NCBI RefSeq assembly: GCF_026626885.1
Contig: NZ_JAPNOA010000059.1
Location: 186,327-250,326 of the forward strand
DNA from: Parathalassolituus penaei
GTDB lineage: Bacteria; Pseudomonadota; Gammaproteobacteria; Pseudomonadales; Oceanobacteraceae
DNA length: 64,000 bases
Direction: 5' to 3'
Positions 26,224 to 35,626 of the stretch are shown one piece after another (the stretch's first letter is position 1; every line of letters begins with the position of its first letter). Under the pieces are notes generated by a model. The model had not been told where the DNA came from, ran no database searches, and worked only from the letters and a program-made list of their open reading frames with translations. Made by a program: the position numbers and the translations under genes.

Positions 26224-27117
26224 TCAGTTGTGTCCGGCAAATACCACAGTGCGGTTGCCGGTCAGGAACACCCGGTGTTCGGAGTGTAACTTGACGGCTT
26301 TGGCGAGGGTCAGACGTTCAATATCACGGCCCTTGTTGGCCAGTTTTTCCGGGGTAAAGCTGTGATCCACGGCTTCCACACCCTGACTGATAATCGGGCC
26401 TTCATCGAGATCTTCACTGACGTAGTGCGCGGTGGCCCCCACCAGCTTGACGCCTTTTTCCCAGGCCTGGTGATACGGGCGTGCACCCTTGAAACCGGGC
26501 AACAGGGAGTGGTGAATGTTGATGGCTTTACCATGCAGCTTGCTGCACATGTCTTCCGACAACACCTGCATGTAACGGGCGAGCACCACCAGTTCAGCAC
26601 CGGTCTGTTCGATCAGATGCCATACCTGGGCTTCCTGACGGGCTTTGGTCTCGGCGCTGATCGGCAGGTGGTAATACGGAATACCATGCCAGGCCGCCAG
26701 ACCTTGCAGGTCCGGGTGGTTGGAAACAATCGCGGCGATATCAATGTTGAGATGGCCGGTCTGGTATCGGTGCAACAGATCCTGCAGGCAGTGATCGTAT
26801 TTGGACACCATGATCAGGCAACGGGTCGGACGACGGGAGTCGCGAATCTGCCAGGTCATGTCATAACGGCTGGCGGCTTCGGCAAATTCATTGCGCACCA
26901 CTTCGATGTCGATGTCGTCCATCGGGCGGAATTCGGCGCGGATATAAAACTGCTTACCTTCGGTATCGTCGAAGGTCTGTAATTCGGTAACGTAACAACG
27001 GCGCTGAAACAGGAAGCCGGTTACCAGTTCGACGCTGCCCAGAACACTCGGGCAAGTGCCGGTCAGAACATAGAGGCGATCCTCAGTAGCGGTCGCCGGG
27101 GCATTGCTCGGGGTCAT
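26224..27117 (-). CDS. purU: Formyltetrahydrofolate deformylase
   Basis: A 297-residue enzyme hydrolysing 10-formyl-THF to formate and THF. The N-terminal ACT domain covers residues ~10-95 (LYVLTGTCPSVLGSVELVTGF). The C-terminal formyltransferase domain has the catalytic signature INIHHSLLPGFKGARPYHQA and TAHYVSEDLDEGPIISQ with its Asp. ATG 27117 follows AAGGA. It lies 115 bp downstream of soxG, as in Pseudomonas and Corynebacterium sarcosine operons, where it helps clear C1-loaded folate made by sarcosine oxidase. Confidence 0.93.
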   Translation of the reverse strand: MTPSNAPATATEDRLYVLTGTCPSVLGSVELVTGFLFQRRCYVTELQTFDDTEGKQFYIRAEFRPMDDIDIEVVRNEFAEAASRYDMTWQIRDSRRPTRCLIMVSKYDHCLQDLLHRYQTGHLNIDIAAIVSNHPDLQGLAAWHGIPYYHLPISAETKARQEAQVWHLIEQTGAELVVLARYMQVLSEDMCSKLHGKAINIHHSLLPGFKGARPYHQAWEKGVKLVGATAHYVSEDLDEGPIISQGVEAVDHSFTPEKLANKGRDIERLTLAKAVKLHSEHRVFLTGNRTVVFAGHN

Positions 27118-27232
27118 GATGATTATCCTTCCACAGTAGGGGGGTTGTCGTTCGCCCGCTCCATCTGAGCCCCCTCGGAACGGGCGAACGAACGCTGTGT
27201 GCGGTGTGATCAGCGGGCCGAAGCCCTGCGGA

Positions 27233-27910
27233 TCACTTCACCGCAAATCCATACTCCTGGGCTGCATCCTGAATCCAGGCAGCCAGGTAATCCGCGAAAC
27301 TGCGACGAATCACCAGTTCCCACTCCTGCTGGCCAGCGCGACGGATCACACACTGGGCCTTGGCGAAGGTAGTACCAACTACTTTGCCAACCGGGAAGTT
27401 GCGGTCGTGGACGTCGTAGTGGCAGCTCTTGCGCAGTACGTTAACGGCATCAGCGCCGCTCAGTACCAGCAGGGTCTGGCCACCGGATACGTTCACCAGT
27501 GAATAATGACCTGTCAGACGCTTGCGCAGGTTGGACTCGATGGCGAATGCCTGTTCACCCGGAACGGTGATCAGCCATTCGTCTGGCGCCAGCCAGCGCA
27601 CTACCAGGTTACCCTTGGCGTTGCTCTTCAGAGTACCTGGCAGTTCAACGCCCAGTACCTCGGCGGCACCTTTTACGAAATCCGCGTTGGCAACGTTGCC
27701 ACGCAGGATGAAGTGGCCCAGCAGGGCCAGTTCACGCGCAACCACACCGACGTTCTTGCCGCTGGAGCTTACCTGCCAGCGGAAACGGCTGAGTGGGCTT
27801 TCAGCGTTGCTCATGTCGGCAGGACGCTGATCCATCAGAGCGTATACAGGTTCGGCAGACGCCACAGTGCCTGCAGCGGACGCTTTTTTAGGTTCCAGTA
27901 CTTCAGACAT
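27233..27910 (-). CDS. soxG: Sarcosine oxidase gamma subunit
   Basis: A 225-residue structural subunit of heterotetrameric sarcosine oxidase. The family segments WLAPDEWLITVPGEQAF and NVLRKSCHYDVHDRNFPVGKVVGTTFAKAQ are present. The ATG at 27910 has AAGGAG upstream and overlaps the end of soxA by 8 bp. An upstream in-frame ATG (27964) would lie deep in soxA and lacks such a site. The first ~40 residues are Ala/Lys/Glu-rich and variable. Confidence 0.9.
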   Translation of the reverse strand: MSEVLEPKKASAAGTVASAEPVYALMDQRPADMSNAESPLSRFRWQVSSSGKNVGVVARELALLGHFILRGNVANADFVKGAAEVLGVELPGTLKSNAKGNLVVRWLAPDEWLITVPGEQAFAIESNLRKRLTGHYSLVNVSGGQTLLVLSGADAVNVLRKSCHYDVHDRNFPVGKVVGTTFAKAQCVIRRAGQQEWELVIRRSFADYLAAWIQDAAQEYGFAVK

Positions 27911-30900
27911 TCTGGCGGTCTCCTTTAGGATCGTAGAACACAGGGCTGCAGATTTCGGCTTCAATTACGGAACCGTCAGCCTGTGGGTAGTACACAGTTT
28001 CACCCATGCGGTCGAGGCCACCACGGATCAGACCCATGGCAATGCTGCGACCCAGCGTAGCGCTGTAGTAGCTGGAGGTGATGTGACCCAGCATGGTCAT
28101 CGGAATTGGCTGGTTCGGGTTGGCAACCGCCTGGGAGCCTTCCGGAATCACCACATCCGGTTTCTTGGCCATCAGACCAACCAGCTGTTTACGATTCGGT
28201 TTAACTGCATCTTCACGAGCCATACCGCGCTTGCCGATGAAGCTGAACGGTTTGGTTGGAGCCACAGCCCAGCCCATGCCCAGATCGTACGGGGTCAGGG
28301 TGCTGTCAGTGTCCTGACCAACGATGATGAAGCCTTTTTCAGCACGCAGAACGTGCATGGTTTCGGTGCCGTACGGAGTAATGTCGTACTGCTTGCCGAC
28401 TTCCATCAGCTTCTTCCATACCTGCAGACCGTGGTTGGCAGATACGTTGATCTCGTAGGAGAGTTCACCGGTAAAGGAAATACGGAACACACGAGCTGGC
28501 ACACCGGCTACCGTACCTGGACGCCAGTCCATGAACTTGAAGGTGTCCTTGTCCAGATCGATGTCGTCAGTCAGTTGAGCCAGCAGCTTACGGCTGTTAG
28601 GACCAGAAATGGTCATGGTGGCCCAGTGGTCAGTCACAGAGGTCATGTAGACTTCCAGTTCTGGCCATTCAGTCTGGTGGTACAGTTCCAGCCATTCCAG
28701 AACCCGTGCCGCACCGCCAGTGGTGGTGGTCATCAGGAAGTGGTTTTCGGCCAGACAGGAAGTCACACCGTCGTCGAACACCATGCCGTCTTCTTTACAC
28801 ATCAGACCATAACGGCACTTGCCCACACCCAGTTTGGCCCAGGCGTTGGTGTACACACGCGCCAGGAACTCACGAGCGTCTTTACCCTGGATGTCGATCT
28901 TGCCGAGGGTAGAAGCGTCGAGGATACCTACGCTGTTACGGACAGCCAGCACTTCACGGTTCAGGGACTGCTGCATGGTTTCACCGGATTTCGGGAAATA
29001 CCATGGACGCTTCCACTGGCCCACGTCTTCGAACAGGGCACCGTTTTCTTCGTGCCATGGCTGCATGGCGCTGTAACGTTTGGCGTCGAACAGCTCACCA
29101 CAGTTACGACCGGCGATAGCACCGAACGTAATCGGGGTGTAGTTCGGACGGAACACGGTAGTACCGGTTTCAGCGATGCTCTTGCCCAGAACCTGAGCCG
29201 TAATCGCCATACCGTTGATGTTACCCAGCTTGCCCTGGTCAGTACCAAAGCCCATCGCGGTGTAACGTTTTACGTGTTCGATGGATTCAAAACCTTCGCG
29301 AGTCGCCAGTTCGATACCAGCGGAAGTCACGTCGTTCTGCAGGTCTACGAACTGTTTTGGCGCCTGGCTGATTGGCTTCAGGTGCGGTACCAGGAACAGC
29401 GGCATAGCCGGGCTGCGACGGATACGGGCCACCTTGTATTCAGGGCGTTTGCCAACCGGGCCGTAACCACTGCGTTCAGCCGCTACGTAACCACAGTTCA
29501 TACCTTCGGTCAGGCAGTCCAGCAGGTCGTAGTGACCACGGATACCACCCGCAATCAGTTGTTTCTGCTGAGTCTCACCCGGTACAAAACCGATGATGTT
29601 GTCGTCCCATACCGGACGGCTGCCAGTGTGGCAAGACAGATGCACAACCGGGCTCCAGCCACCGGAACTGGCAATGGTATCGCAGCTCAGGGTTTCGCTC
29701 TTGCCAGTCAGTTTCTTGCCATCAGCGGTCAGGCCGGAGATACGCGCGGCTTTGACACGAGTGCCACCGTCAACGTCGTATACAGCAGAACCGAAAATCA
29801 CACGGATACCCTTGTCGATCACCTGTTTCACCAGGTCACCGTCAGCCTTGGCACGGCTGTCCACCACTGCCACAACCTTGCGGCCAGTGCTGGCCCATGA
29901 CAGGGCAGTCAGGTAAGCGTCGTCGTTGCTGGTCATCAGCACCAGTTCGTTACCTGGTACTACGCCGAAACGTTCGATGTAGGTGGTCACGGCAGATGCC
30001 AGCATCACACCTGGTACGTCGTTATGAGCGAATACCAGTGGACGTTCCTGGGCACCAGTCGCCAGTACAACCCAGTGAGCACGTACGCGGTGCATACGCT
30101 GACGGGTCATACCTACCGGCGCGCGGTCACCGATGTGATCAGCACGACGTTCGTGAATGGTCACGAAGTTGTGGTCGTGGTAACCGTTAACGGTGCTGCG
30201 TGGCAGCATCACAACGTCAGGGTTGGCAGACAGTTCGTCAACCACAGTACGTACCCAGTCAATCGCCGGTTTGCCGTTGATCAGCTCGCGGGAAGACAGC
30301 AGGGAGCCACCGAACATTTCCTGTTCGTCAGCAATGATCACACGTGCACCAGTAGCGGCAGCAGCGCGAGCAGCAGCCAGACCGGTAGGACCAGCACCCA
30401 CAATCATCACGTCGCAGTGATGGTTCAGGGTGTCGTACTGGTCAGGGTCCTTCATGGTAGAAGAACGGCCCAGACCAGCGGCCTTACGAATGTATTTTTC
30501 GTAGGTTGGCCACATGGTTTGTGGCCACATGAAGGTCTTGTAGTAGAAGCCCGGTGGCATCATTTTGCCGCCGATCTTGCCTACGTAAGACATCACGTCG
30601 AAGTCCACATTTGGCCAGCCGTTGGTGGCAGAAGACACCAGACCTTCATACAGCGCTTGCTGGGTAGCACGCACGTTCGGGATCTGGGTAGCTTCGGAAG
30701 CACCAATCTGCATTACTGCGTTCGGCTCTTCAGCACCCGCGGCCACGATGCCACGTGGACGGCTGTACTTGAAGGAACGGCCGATAATGTCAACGCCGTT
30801 GGCCAGCAGGGCAGACGCCAGGGTGTCACCTTCGTAGCCCTGATACTGTTTGCCGTTGTACTGGAAACTCAGAGGTTTGCGACGGTCAATCAGACCACCG

Positions 30901-30926
30901 CTGGACAGACGATTGGTTTGGCTCAT
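27903..30926 (-). CDS. soxA: Sarcosine oxidase alpha subunit
   Basis: The 1007-residue large subunit. It has an N-terminal 2Fe-2S-fold-like domain lacking the cysteines (PLSFQYNGKQYQGYEGDTLA), an NAD-binding domain (VMIVGAGPTGLAAARAAAAT), and a C-terminal GcvT-type aminomethyltransferase domain that binds folate (from about residue 600; FRISFTGELSYEINV). It passes the methyl carbon of sarcosine to THF as methylene-THF. Its ATG overlaps the soxD stop by 4 bp and its end overlaps soxG, so the subunits are translationally coupled. Confidence 0.95.
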   Translation of the reverse strand: MSQTNRLSSGGLIDRRKPLSFQYNGKQYQGYEGDTLASALLANGVDIIGRSFKYSRPRGIVAAGAEEPNAVMQIGASEATQIPNVRATQQALYEGLVSSATNGWPNVDFDVMSYVGKIGGKMMPPGFYYKTFMWPQTMWPTYEKYIRKAAGLGRSSTMKDPDQYDTLNHHCDVMIVGAGPTGLAAARAAAATGARVIIADEQEMFGGSLLSSRELINGKPAIDWVRTVVDELSANPDVVMLPRSTVNGYHDHNFVTIHERRADHIGDRAPVGMTRQRMHRVRAHWVVLATGAQERPLVFAHNDVPGVMLASAVTTYIERFGVVPGNELVLMTSNDDAYLTALSWASTGRKVVAVVDSRAKADGDLVKQVIDKGIRVIFGSAVYDVDGGTRVKAARISGLTADGKKLTGKSETLSCDTIASSGGWSPVVHLSCHTGSRPVWDDNIIGFVPGETQQKQLIAGGIRGHYDLLDCLTEGMNCGYVAAERSGYGPVGKRPEYKVARIRRSPAMPLFLVPHLKPISQAPKQFVDLQNDVTSAGIELATREGFESIEHVKRYTAMGFGTDQGKLGNINGMAITAQVLGKSIAETGTTVFRPNYTPITFGAIAGRNCGELFDAKRYSAMQPWHEENGALFEDVGQWKRPWYFPKSGETMQQSLNREVLAVRNSVGILDASTLGKIDIQGKDAREFLARVYTNAWAKLGVGKCRYGLMCKEDGMVFDDGVTSCLAENHFLMTTTTGGAARVLEWLELYHQTEWPELEVYMTSVTDHWATMTISGPNSRKLLAQLTDDIDLDKDTFKFMDWRPGTVAGVPARVFRISFTGELSYEINVSANHGLQVWKKLMEVGKQYDITPYGTETMHVLRAEKGFIIVGQDTDSTLTPYDLGMGWAVAPTKPFSFIGKRGMAREDAVKPNRKQLVGLMAKKPDVVIPEGSQAVANPNQPIPMTMLGHITSSYYSATLGRSIAMGLIRGGLDRMGETVYYPQADGSVIEAEICSPVFYDPKGDRQNV

Positions 30927-31213
30927 GACGCAGCCCCTTCAGTTTCAGGTTTGGTACCGACCAGGTAGACCTTTTCAATCTCGTAAGTCACGGTGTTGCG
31001 AATCACGTTGAAGTGCTTGCGACAACCGGTGGAGTGCACCCACAGTTCACGGTGCTGGCCACGAGTGTTCTGACGGAAGAACATGAAGTGACCCCACTCT
31101 TCGTCGGAGCAGGCTTCCGGATCCAGAGGGCGGGCAATGTGTGCCTGGCCCTTGCAACGGAACTCTTCTTCCTCACGGTATTCACCGCAGTGAGGACAAA
31201 AAATATGCAACAT
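30923..31213 (-). CDS. soxD: Sarcosine oxidase delta subunit
   Basis: A 96-residue zinc-binding subunit. The Zn ligands appear as CPHCGEYREEEEF near the start, with a following His (GQAHIARP) and a later Cys (STGCRKHF), matching the family pattern. GGAGGAG precedes the ATG at 31213. It lies 18 bp after soxB and overlaps soxA by 4 bp. Confidence 0.93.
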   Translation of the reverse strand: MLHIFCPHCGEYREEEEFRCKGQAHIARPLDPEACSDEEWGHFMFFRQNTRGQHRELWVHSTGCRKHFNVIRNTVTYEIEKVYLVGTKPETEGAAS

Positions 31214-31231
31214 TTGGACAGCTCCTCCGGA

Positions 31232-32485
31232 TTAGTGCGCTACAGCCGCAGCGCCGTGTTCGTCAATCAGGGCACCGCTGTGGAAGCGGAACATGCTGAA
31301 CGGTTCGGCCAGTGGAGCCGCTTTGCCCAGCGCCAGGGTTTCAGCAAATACGTGGCCTGAACCTGGAGTTGCCTTGAAGCCACCAGTACCCCAACCGCAG
31401 TTGAAGAACAGGTTACGAACAGGAGTAGCCGTAATGATCGGGCAGGCGTCAGGGCATGTATCCACGATACCGCCCCATTGACGGTTCATACGGACACGGC
31501 TGACCGCCGGGAACATTTCCACAATCGCCTGAATCGTGTGTTCGATGATGGAGTAGGAACCGCGCTGGCCGTAACCAACCCAGCTGTCGATACCCGCACC
31601 GATTACCAGGTCGCCCTTGTCGGACTGGCTCATGTAACCGTGTACGTGGTTGGACATTACTACGGTATCGAGAACCGGTTTGATCGGTTCGGAAACCAGC
31701 GCTTGCAGTGGGTGCGACTCAACAGGCAGTTCAAAACCGGCCATTTTGGCCAGAACGCCGGAGTTACCAGCAGCCACACAACCTACGCGGTCAGCCTTGA
31801 TAACGCCGTGCTGACGGGTCTTCACGCCAGTAATCGCGCCGTTTTCAATGACCATATCAACCACTTCACACTGCTGGATCAGATCCACACCCAGTGCGGC
31901 GGCAGCACGGGCATAACCCCAGGCTACGGCGTCGTGACGAGCGTTACCGGCACGACGCTGAACAGAAGCGCCCAGAACCGGGAAACGGGTATTACGGGAA
32001 CAATCCAGCAGCGGAATTTCACGCTGCAGCTGCTCGGCATCAATCATCTCGTTGTCGATGCCATTGAGGCGGTTGGCCGACACCAGACGTTCGTTGTCGC
32101 GGATATCCTGCAGGGTGTGACACAGGTGATACACGCCACGCTGGGAGAACATCACGTTGTAGTTCAGGTCCTGAGACAGGCCTTCCCACAGTTTCAGAGC
32201 GTGTTCGTACAGACGTGCGGATTCATCCCACAGGTAGTTGGAACGCACGATGGTGGTGTTACGAGCGGTGTTACCGCCGCCCAGCCAACCTTTTTCCAGC
32301 ACCGCCACGTTGGTGATGCCGTGGTTCTTGGCCAGGTAATAAGCGGTAGCCAGACCGTGACCGCCGCCGCCCACAATAATGATGTCGTACTTTTTCTTCG
32401 GGGTCGGGTTGTGCCACAACCTTGGCCAGTTTTCATGGTTGCTGAGAGAGTGCTTCAGCAAACCGAGCGCAGAATACTTTTCCAT
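31232..32485 (-). CDS. soxB: Sarcosine oxidase beta subunit
   Basis: The 417-residue catalytic flavoprotein. FAD site: [21 protein letters not shown]. The covalent-FMN histidine is probably His184 in [13 protein letters not shown], at the position expected from heterotetrameric sarcosine oxidases. The C-terminal FAD segment is [21 protein letters not shown]. It is first of the sox operon, and its promoter should lie in the 445-bp gap shared with the divergent DASS carrier gene. Confidence 0.94.
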   Translation of the reverse strand: MEKYSALGLLKHSLSNHENWPRLWHNPTPKKKYDIIIVGGGGHGLATAYYLAKNHGITNVAVLEKGWLGGGNTARNTTIVRSNYLWDESARLYEHALKLWEGLSQDLNYNVMFSQRGVYHLCHTLQDIRDNERLVSANRLNGIDNEMIDAEQLQREIPLLDCSRNTRFPVLGASVQRRAGNARHDAVAWGYARAAAALGVDLIQQCEVVDMVIENGAITGVKTRQHGVIKADRVGCVAAGNSGVLAKMAGFELPVESHPLQALVSEPIKPVLDTVVMSNHVHGYMSQSDKGDLVIGAGIDSWVGYGQRGSYSIIEHTIQAIVEMFPAVSRVRMNRQWGGIVDTCPDACPIITATPVRNLFFNCGWGTGGFKATPGSGHVFAETLALGKAAPLAEPFSMFRFHSGALIDEHGAAAVAH

Positions 32486-32930
32486 ACGCGTGCCTCAAAA
32501 ATGACTGTCTTTTCTGCCTGGGCCGCAACCCCGTTATTTGCTAACGGTTGCGAGGGGGGGCCGTAGGTGTATTTAGCCGCGTTCCTTGATGTCGCAGTTT
32601 GCAAAACACGACGTCCCGTTGCCTTTTTGGGCAAGGCGTGAAAATTCCTTCAATTGCACACCTGACTGTCCACTCTCGCTTCCCTCCCCAAATCGCCCCA
32701 TTTGCCTGTGACCACCAGCCACCTGCACTGGATGCGCCAAACATCGCGATTGGTGCACTTTTGATGACAGTTCATTTCAGCCGGGCAGCCGTAAGAATGA
32801 GCCGGATCAAGCCTGCGCGTAATGGGCCGCCTTATGCTCGGAAAAGTCAGGAAACAGACGTTCTCATGCCGTTTCCGTCTGATGCACAGAGTCGGCCCAG
32901 CAGTGTGAGGCCGTGATTGAAGGAGTAAGT
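32486..32930. promoter_or_regulatory. Divergent promoter region, sox operon and DASS carrier
   Basis: 445 bp without a supported gene. AAATCGCCCCATTTGCC (32691-32707) resembles CAATTTGCCCATTGGCA in front of the dgc operon, so it may be a common regulator site. The similarity was judged by eye and is modest. Confidence 0.35.
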
Positions 32931-34397
32931 ATGAAAGCCGGTGGTGTTGCCCTGATTCCTGCCCTGGTGGCAGCTGCAATCACGTTATTGATCTGGTTTG
33001 TTATTCCGGTGCCGGTCGGGGTTACCCCAAACGCCTGGCATCTGCTGGCACTGTTTGTTGGCACCATTGCCGCGATTATTGGCAAGGCCATGCCGATTGG
33101 CGCCGTCGCGCTGCTGTCGATAGGCTTGGTGGCGCTCACCGGTGTCACCAACGACAAACCGGCGCTCGCCATTGCCGATGCCCTCAGCGGCTTTTCCAAC
33201 TCGCTGATCTGGCTGATTGGTATCGCCATCATGATTTCCCGAGGCCTGGCCAAAACCGGCCTGGGTAATCGTATCGGTTATCACTTTATTGCCTGGTTCG
33301 GCAAAAAGACCCTTGGAGTTGGTTACGCGCTGGCCCTGTCGGAACTGGTACTGGCACCGGTAACACCAAGCAATACCGCCCGTGGCGGCGGTATCATCCA
33401 CCCCATCATGAAATCCATTGCCAGCAGTTTTGGCTCCTCGCCGGAACAAGGCACCGAACGCAAGATTGGCCACTACCTGTCGCTGGTGAACTACCACAGC
33501 AACCCGATCACCTCGGCCATGTTTATCACCGCCACCGCCCCTAACCCGCTTGTCGTCAAACTGATTGCCGACACCACCGGTGCCCAGATCAGCCTGAGCT
33601 GGAGCACCTGGGCGCTGGCGGCGCTGTTACCGGGCCTGATCTGTATGCTGCTGATGCCACTGGTGATCTACGCCGTCTACCCGCCTGAAATCAAAAGCAC
33701 ACCCAATGCCCGCCACTTCGCCCATGAACAACTGACCGCCATGGGGCCCATGAGCTATGGCGAAAAGGTCATGATCGGCGTATTCGGTCTGTTACTGCTG
33801 CTGTGGGCCGGCATCCCCGCCCTGCTGCTGGGCGCTGGCTGGGCCTTCGACACCACCGCTGTTGCCTTCCTCGGCCTGTCGATCCTGCTGGTCACCGGTG
33901 TCCTCAGCTGGGACGACGTCCTCAAGGAAAAATCCGCCTGGGACACCATCATGTGGTTCTCCGCGCTGGTGATGATGGCCACCTTCCTCAACAAACTCGG
34001 GCTGGTGCAATGGTTCTCGGGCCTGGTGGAAACCAACATCGCCGGTTTTGGCCTGATCTGGCAAGTATCCGTGCTGGTACTGGTTGGCGTGTACTTCTAC
34101 GCCCACTACTTCTTCGCCAGCACCACCGCCCACATCACCGCCATGTTCGCCGCCTTCTTCGCCGCCGGACTGGCACTGGGCGCACCACCCATGTTCCTCG
34201 CCCTGCTGCTGGCCGGCGCGTCATCACTGATGATGTCCCTCACCCACTACGCCACCGGCACCTCACCGATTATCTTCGGCTCCGGTTATGTCTCCATGGA
34301 GAACTGGTGGGTCGCCGGGTTTGTGATGAGCATCGTCAACCTCGCCGTCTGGGCCGTCGTCGGTGGAATCTGGTGGAGCATGCTCGGGTATTGGTAA
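32931..34397 (+). CDS. DASS/SLC13-family anion:sodium symporter
   Basis: A 488-residue inner-membrane carrier with ~12 hydrophobic segments. DASS hallmarks include SNTARGGGIIHPIMKSIA (the first substrate/Na+ motif, here PSNTARGG), NYHSNPITSAMFITATAPNPL, and TGTSPIIFGSGYV near the C-terminus (second motif region). The family carries di- and tricarboxylates or sulfate. The PSNTARGG form resembles CitT-like tricarboxylate/dicarboxylate exchangers. ATG 32931 follows GAAGGAG, so the GTG six codons upstream is not used. It is divergent from soxB and followed directly by a heptamer array. Confidence 0.88.
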   Translation: MKAGGVALIPALVAAAITLLIWFVIPVPVGVTPNAWHLLALFVGTIAAIIGKAMPIGAVALLSIGLVALTGVTNDKPALAIADALSGFSNSLIWLIGIAIMISRGLAKTGLGNRIGYHFIAWFGKKTLGVGYALALSELVLAPVTPSNTARGGGIIHPIMKSIASSFGSSPEQGTERKIGHYLSLVNYHSNPITSAMFITATAPNPLVVKLIADTTGAQISLSWSTWALAALLPGLICMLLMPLVIYAVYPPEIKSTPNARHFAHEQLTAMGPMSYGEKVMIGVFGLLLLLWAGIPALLLGAGWAFDTTAVAFLGLSILLVTGVLSWDDVLKEKSAWDTIMWFSALVMMATFLNKLGLVQWFSGLVETNIAGFGLIWQVSVLVLVGVYFYAHYFFASTTAHITAMFAAFFAAGLALGAPPMFLALLLAGASSLMMSLTHYATGTSPIIFGSGYVSMENWWVAGFVMSIVNLAVWAVVGGIWWSMLGYW

Positions 34398-34410
34398 GCG
34401 GCCGGAGGGT

Positions 34411-34529
34411 GTCGGGCGTCGGGCGTCGGGCGTCGGGCGTCGGGCGTCGGGCGTCGGGCGTCGGGCGTCGGGCGTCGGGCGTCGGGCGTCGGGCGTCTGA
34501 CGTCTGACGTCTGACGTCTGACGTCTGAC
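34411..34529. repeat. Heptanucleotide array, 12 x GTCGGGC then 5 x GTCTGAC
   Basis: Seventeen contiguous 7-bp units starting 14 bp after the DASS carrier stop. There is a clean switch of unit type at 34495. Confidence 0.92.
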
Positions 34530-34550
34530 GAACAGCATCCACCAGCACAC

Positions 34551-34781
34551 CGACTTCGCCCACCGAAGGTGGCTACAAAATGCCCATCTGGGCGAGCCGG
34601 AATTCACCGCAACGGCCGACCCGGCCGGGGCATGGATGCCCCGCAAGGCCCGTTGGCACATGGACGTGCCATCGGGCCGGGGTCGAAACGCCGTTGTCGG
34701 TGAAAACCGGAGACATGAGCCCAGCCGGGCAAAAGCAGGGGGAGGCCCGCCCGGCCGGGGGACAAGGTCCCCCAAGAGGGC
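34551..34781. repeat. Structured interspersed repeat, copy 2
   Basis: The first hairpin is CCACC-GAA-GGTGG (34560-34572), the compensated form of CCAGC/GCTGG in copies 1, 3 and 4. The variable helix is GGCCCG (34647-34652) with CGGGCC (34673-34678). The outer stem, the GGGGCAT/ATGCCCC hairpin and the terminal GGGGGAC/GTCCCCC hairpin are kept. Confidence 0.87.
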
Positions 34782-34821
34782 ATGCAGCCAGGCCAATTAA
34801 CAAGCCGAGTAGACGCCAGAA

Positions 34822-34961
34822 GTCGGACGTCGGACGTCGGGCGTCGGGCGTCGGGCGTCGGGCGTCGGGCGTCGGGCGTCGGGCGTCGGGCGTCGGGCGT
34901 CGGGCGTCGGGCGTCGGGCGTCGGGCGTCGGGCGTCGGGCGTCGGGCGTCGGGCGTCGGGC
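34822..34961. repeat. Heptanucleotide array, 2 x GTCGGAC then 18 x GTCGGGC
   Basis: Twenty contiguous units between structured repeats 2 and 3. The lead-in CGCCAGAAGTCGGACGTCGG resembles CGCCAGATGTCGGATAACG in the 135-bp units at 45.7-45.9 kb, which hints at how the array began. Confidence 0.92.
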
Positions 34962-34980
34962 CAACAGTATCCATCAACAA

Positions 34981-35211
34981 CGATTTCACCCAGCGCAGCT
35001 GGCTGCAGAATGCCCATCTGGGCGAGCCGGGATTCACCGCAACGGCCGACCCGGCCGGGGCATGGATGCCCCGCTAGCTCAGTTGGCACAGGGATGTGCC
35101 ATCTGAGCGGGGTCGAAAAGCCGTTGTCGGTGAAAACCGGGTAAACGAGCCCAGTCGGGCTAAGCAGGGGGACGGCCGCCCGGCCGGGGGACAAGGTCCC
35201 CCAGGCAGGGC
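34981..35211. repeat. Structured interspersed repeat, copy 3
   Basis: Same fold as the other copies. The variable helix is GCTCAG (35077-35082) with CTGAGC (35103-35108) and is capped by GGCACA/TGTGCC. The first hairpin is CCAGC/GCTGG. Confidence 0.87.
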
Positions 35212-35251
35212 AATCAGCCAGGCCAATTAACAAGCCGAGTAGACGCCAGAA

Positions 35252-35314
35252 GTCGGGCGTCGGGCGTCGGGCGTCGGGCGTCGGGCGTCGGGCGTCGGGC
35301 GTCGGGCGTCGGGC
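35252..35314. repeat. Heptanucleotide array, 9 x GTCGGGC
   Basis: Nine perfect units between structured repeats 3 and 4, with the same lead-in and lead-out as the preceding array. Confidence 0.92.
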
Positions 35315-35333
35315 CAACAGTATCCATCAACAA

Positions 35334-35564
35334 CGATTTCACCCAGCGCAGCTGGCTGCAGAATGCCCATCTGGGCGAGCCGGGATTCACCGCAACGGCC
35401 GACCCGGCCGGGGCATGGATGCCCCGCCAGACCCGTTGGCACAGGGACGTGCCATCGGGTCGGGGTCGAACAGCCGTTGTCGGTGAATAACGGAGACACG
35501 AGCCCAGTCGGGCAAAAGCAGGGGGAGGCCCGCCCGGCCGGGGGACAAGGTCCCCCAAGAGGGC
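35334..35564. repeat. Structured interspersed repeat, copy 4
   Basis: Same fold. The variable helix is GACCCG (35430-35435) with CGGGTC (35456-35461). The first hairpin is CCAGC/GCTGG. It is followed by the shared tail and the TGGGCA/TGCCCA hairpin rather than by an array. Confidence 0.87.
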
Positions 35565-35626
35565 ACACGGCCAGGCCAATTAACAAGCCGAGTAGACGCG
35601 ATCTTCTGTGGGCATCAATGCCCAGA

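Larger units (their letters stand above)
34398..35626. other. Convergent intergenic region with three structured repeats and three heptamer arrays
   Basis: Order: heptamer array, repeat copy 2, array, copy 3, array, copy 4, then a TGGGCA-tcaa-TGCCCA hairpin (35609-35624) like the one before copy 1. Long open frames across this stretch are artefacts of the 7-bp period, which has no stop codon in any phase. Confidence 0.85.

Noticed and set aside
27867-30968. Rightward open frames of 677 and 314 codons opposite soxA
   Set aside because: Antisense shadows of soxA, whose domains and overlaps with soxD and soxG are clear.
34411-34961. CRISPR-like array
   Set aside because: Units are 7 bp and contiguous, with no spacers and no cas genes.
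35071-35120. tRNA-like sequence (TAGCTCAGTTGG and GGGGTCGAAA) in structured repeat copy 3
   Set aside because: The words resemble tRNA D- and T-loops, but the stems do not form a cloverleaf and the other copies change the D-loop-like word while keeping a different helix.
34263-35586. Long open frames encoding RRPTPDA or GRRASGV peptide repeats
   Set aside because: They arise because a 7-bp repeat without stop codons stays open in every frame and translates to a 7-residue period; no ribosome site or conserved domain is present.
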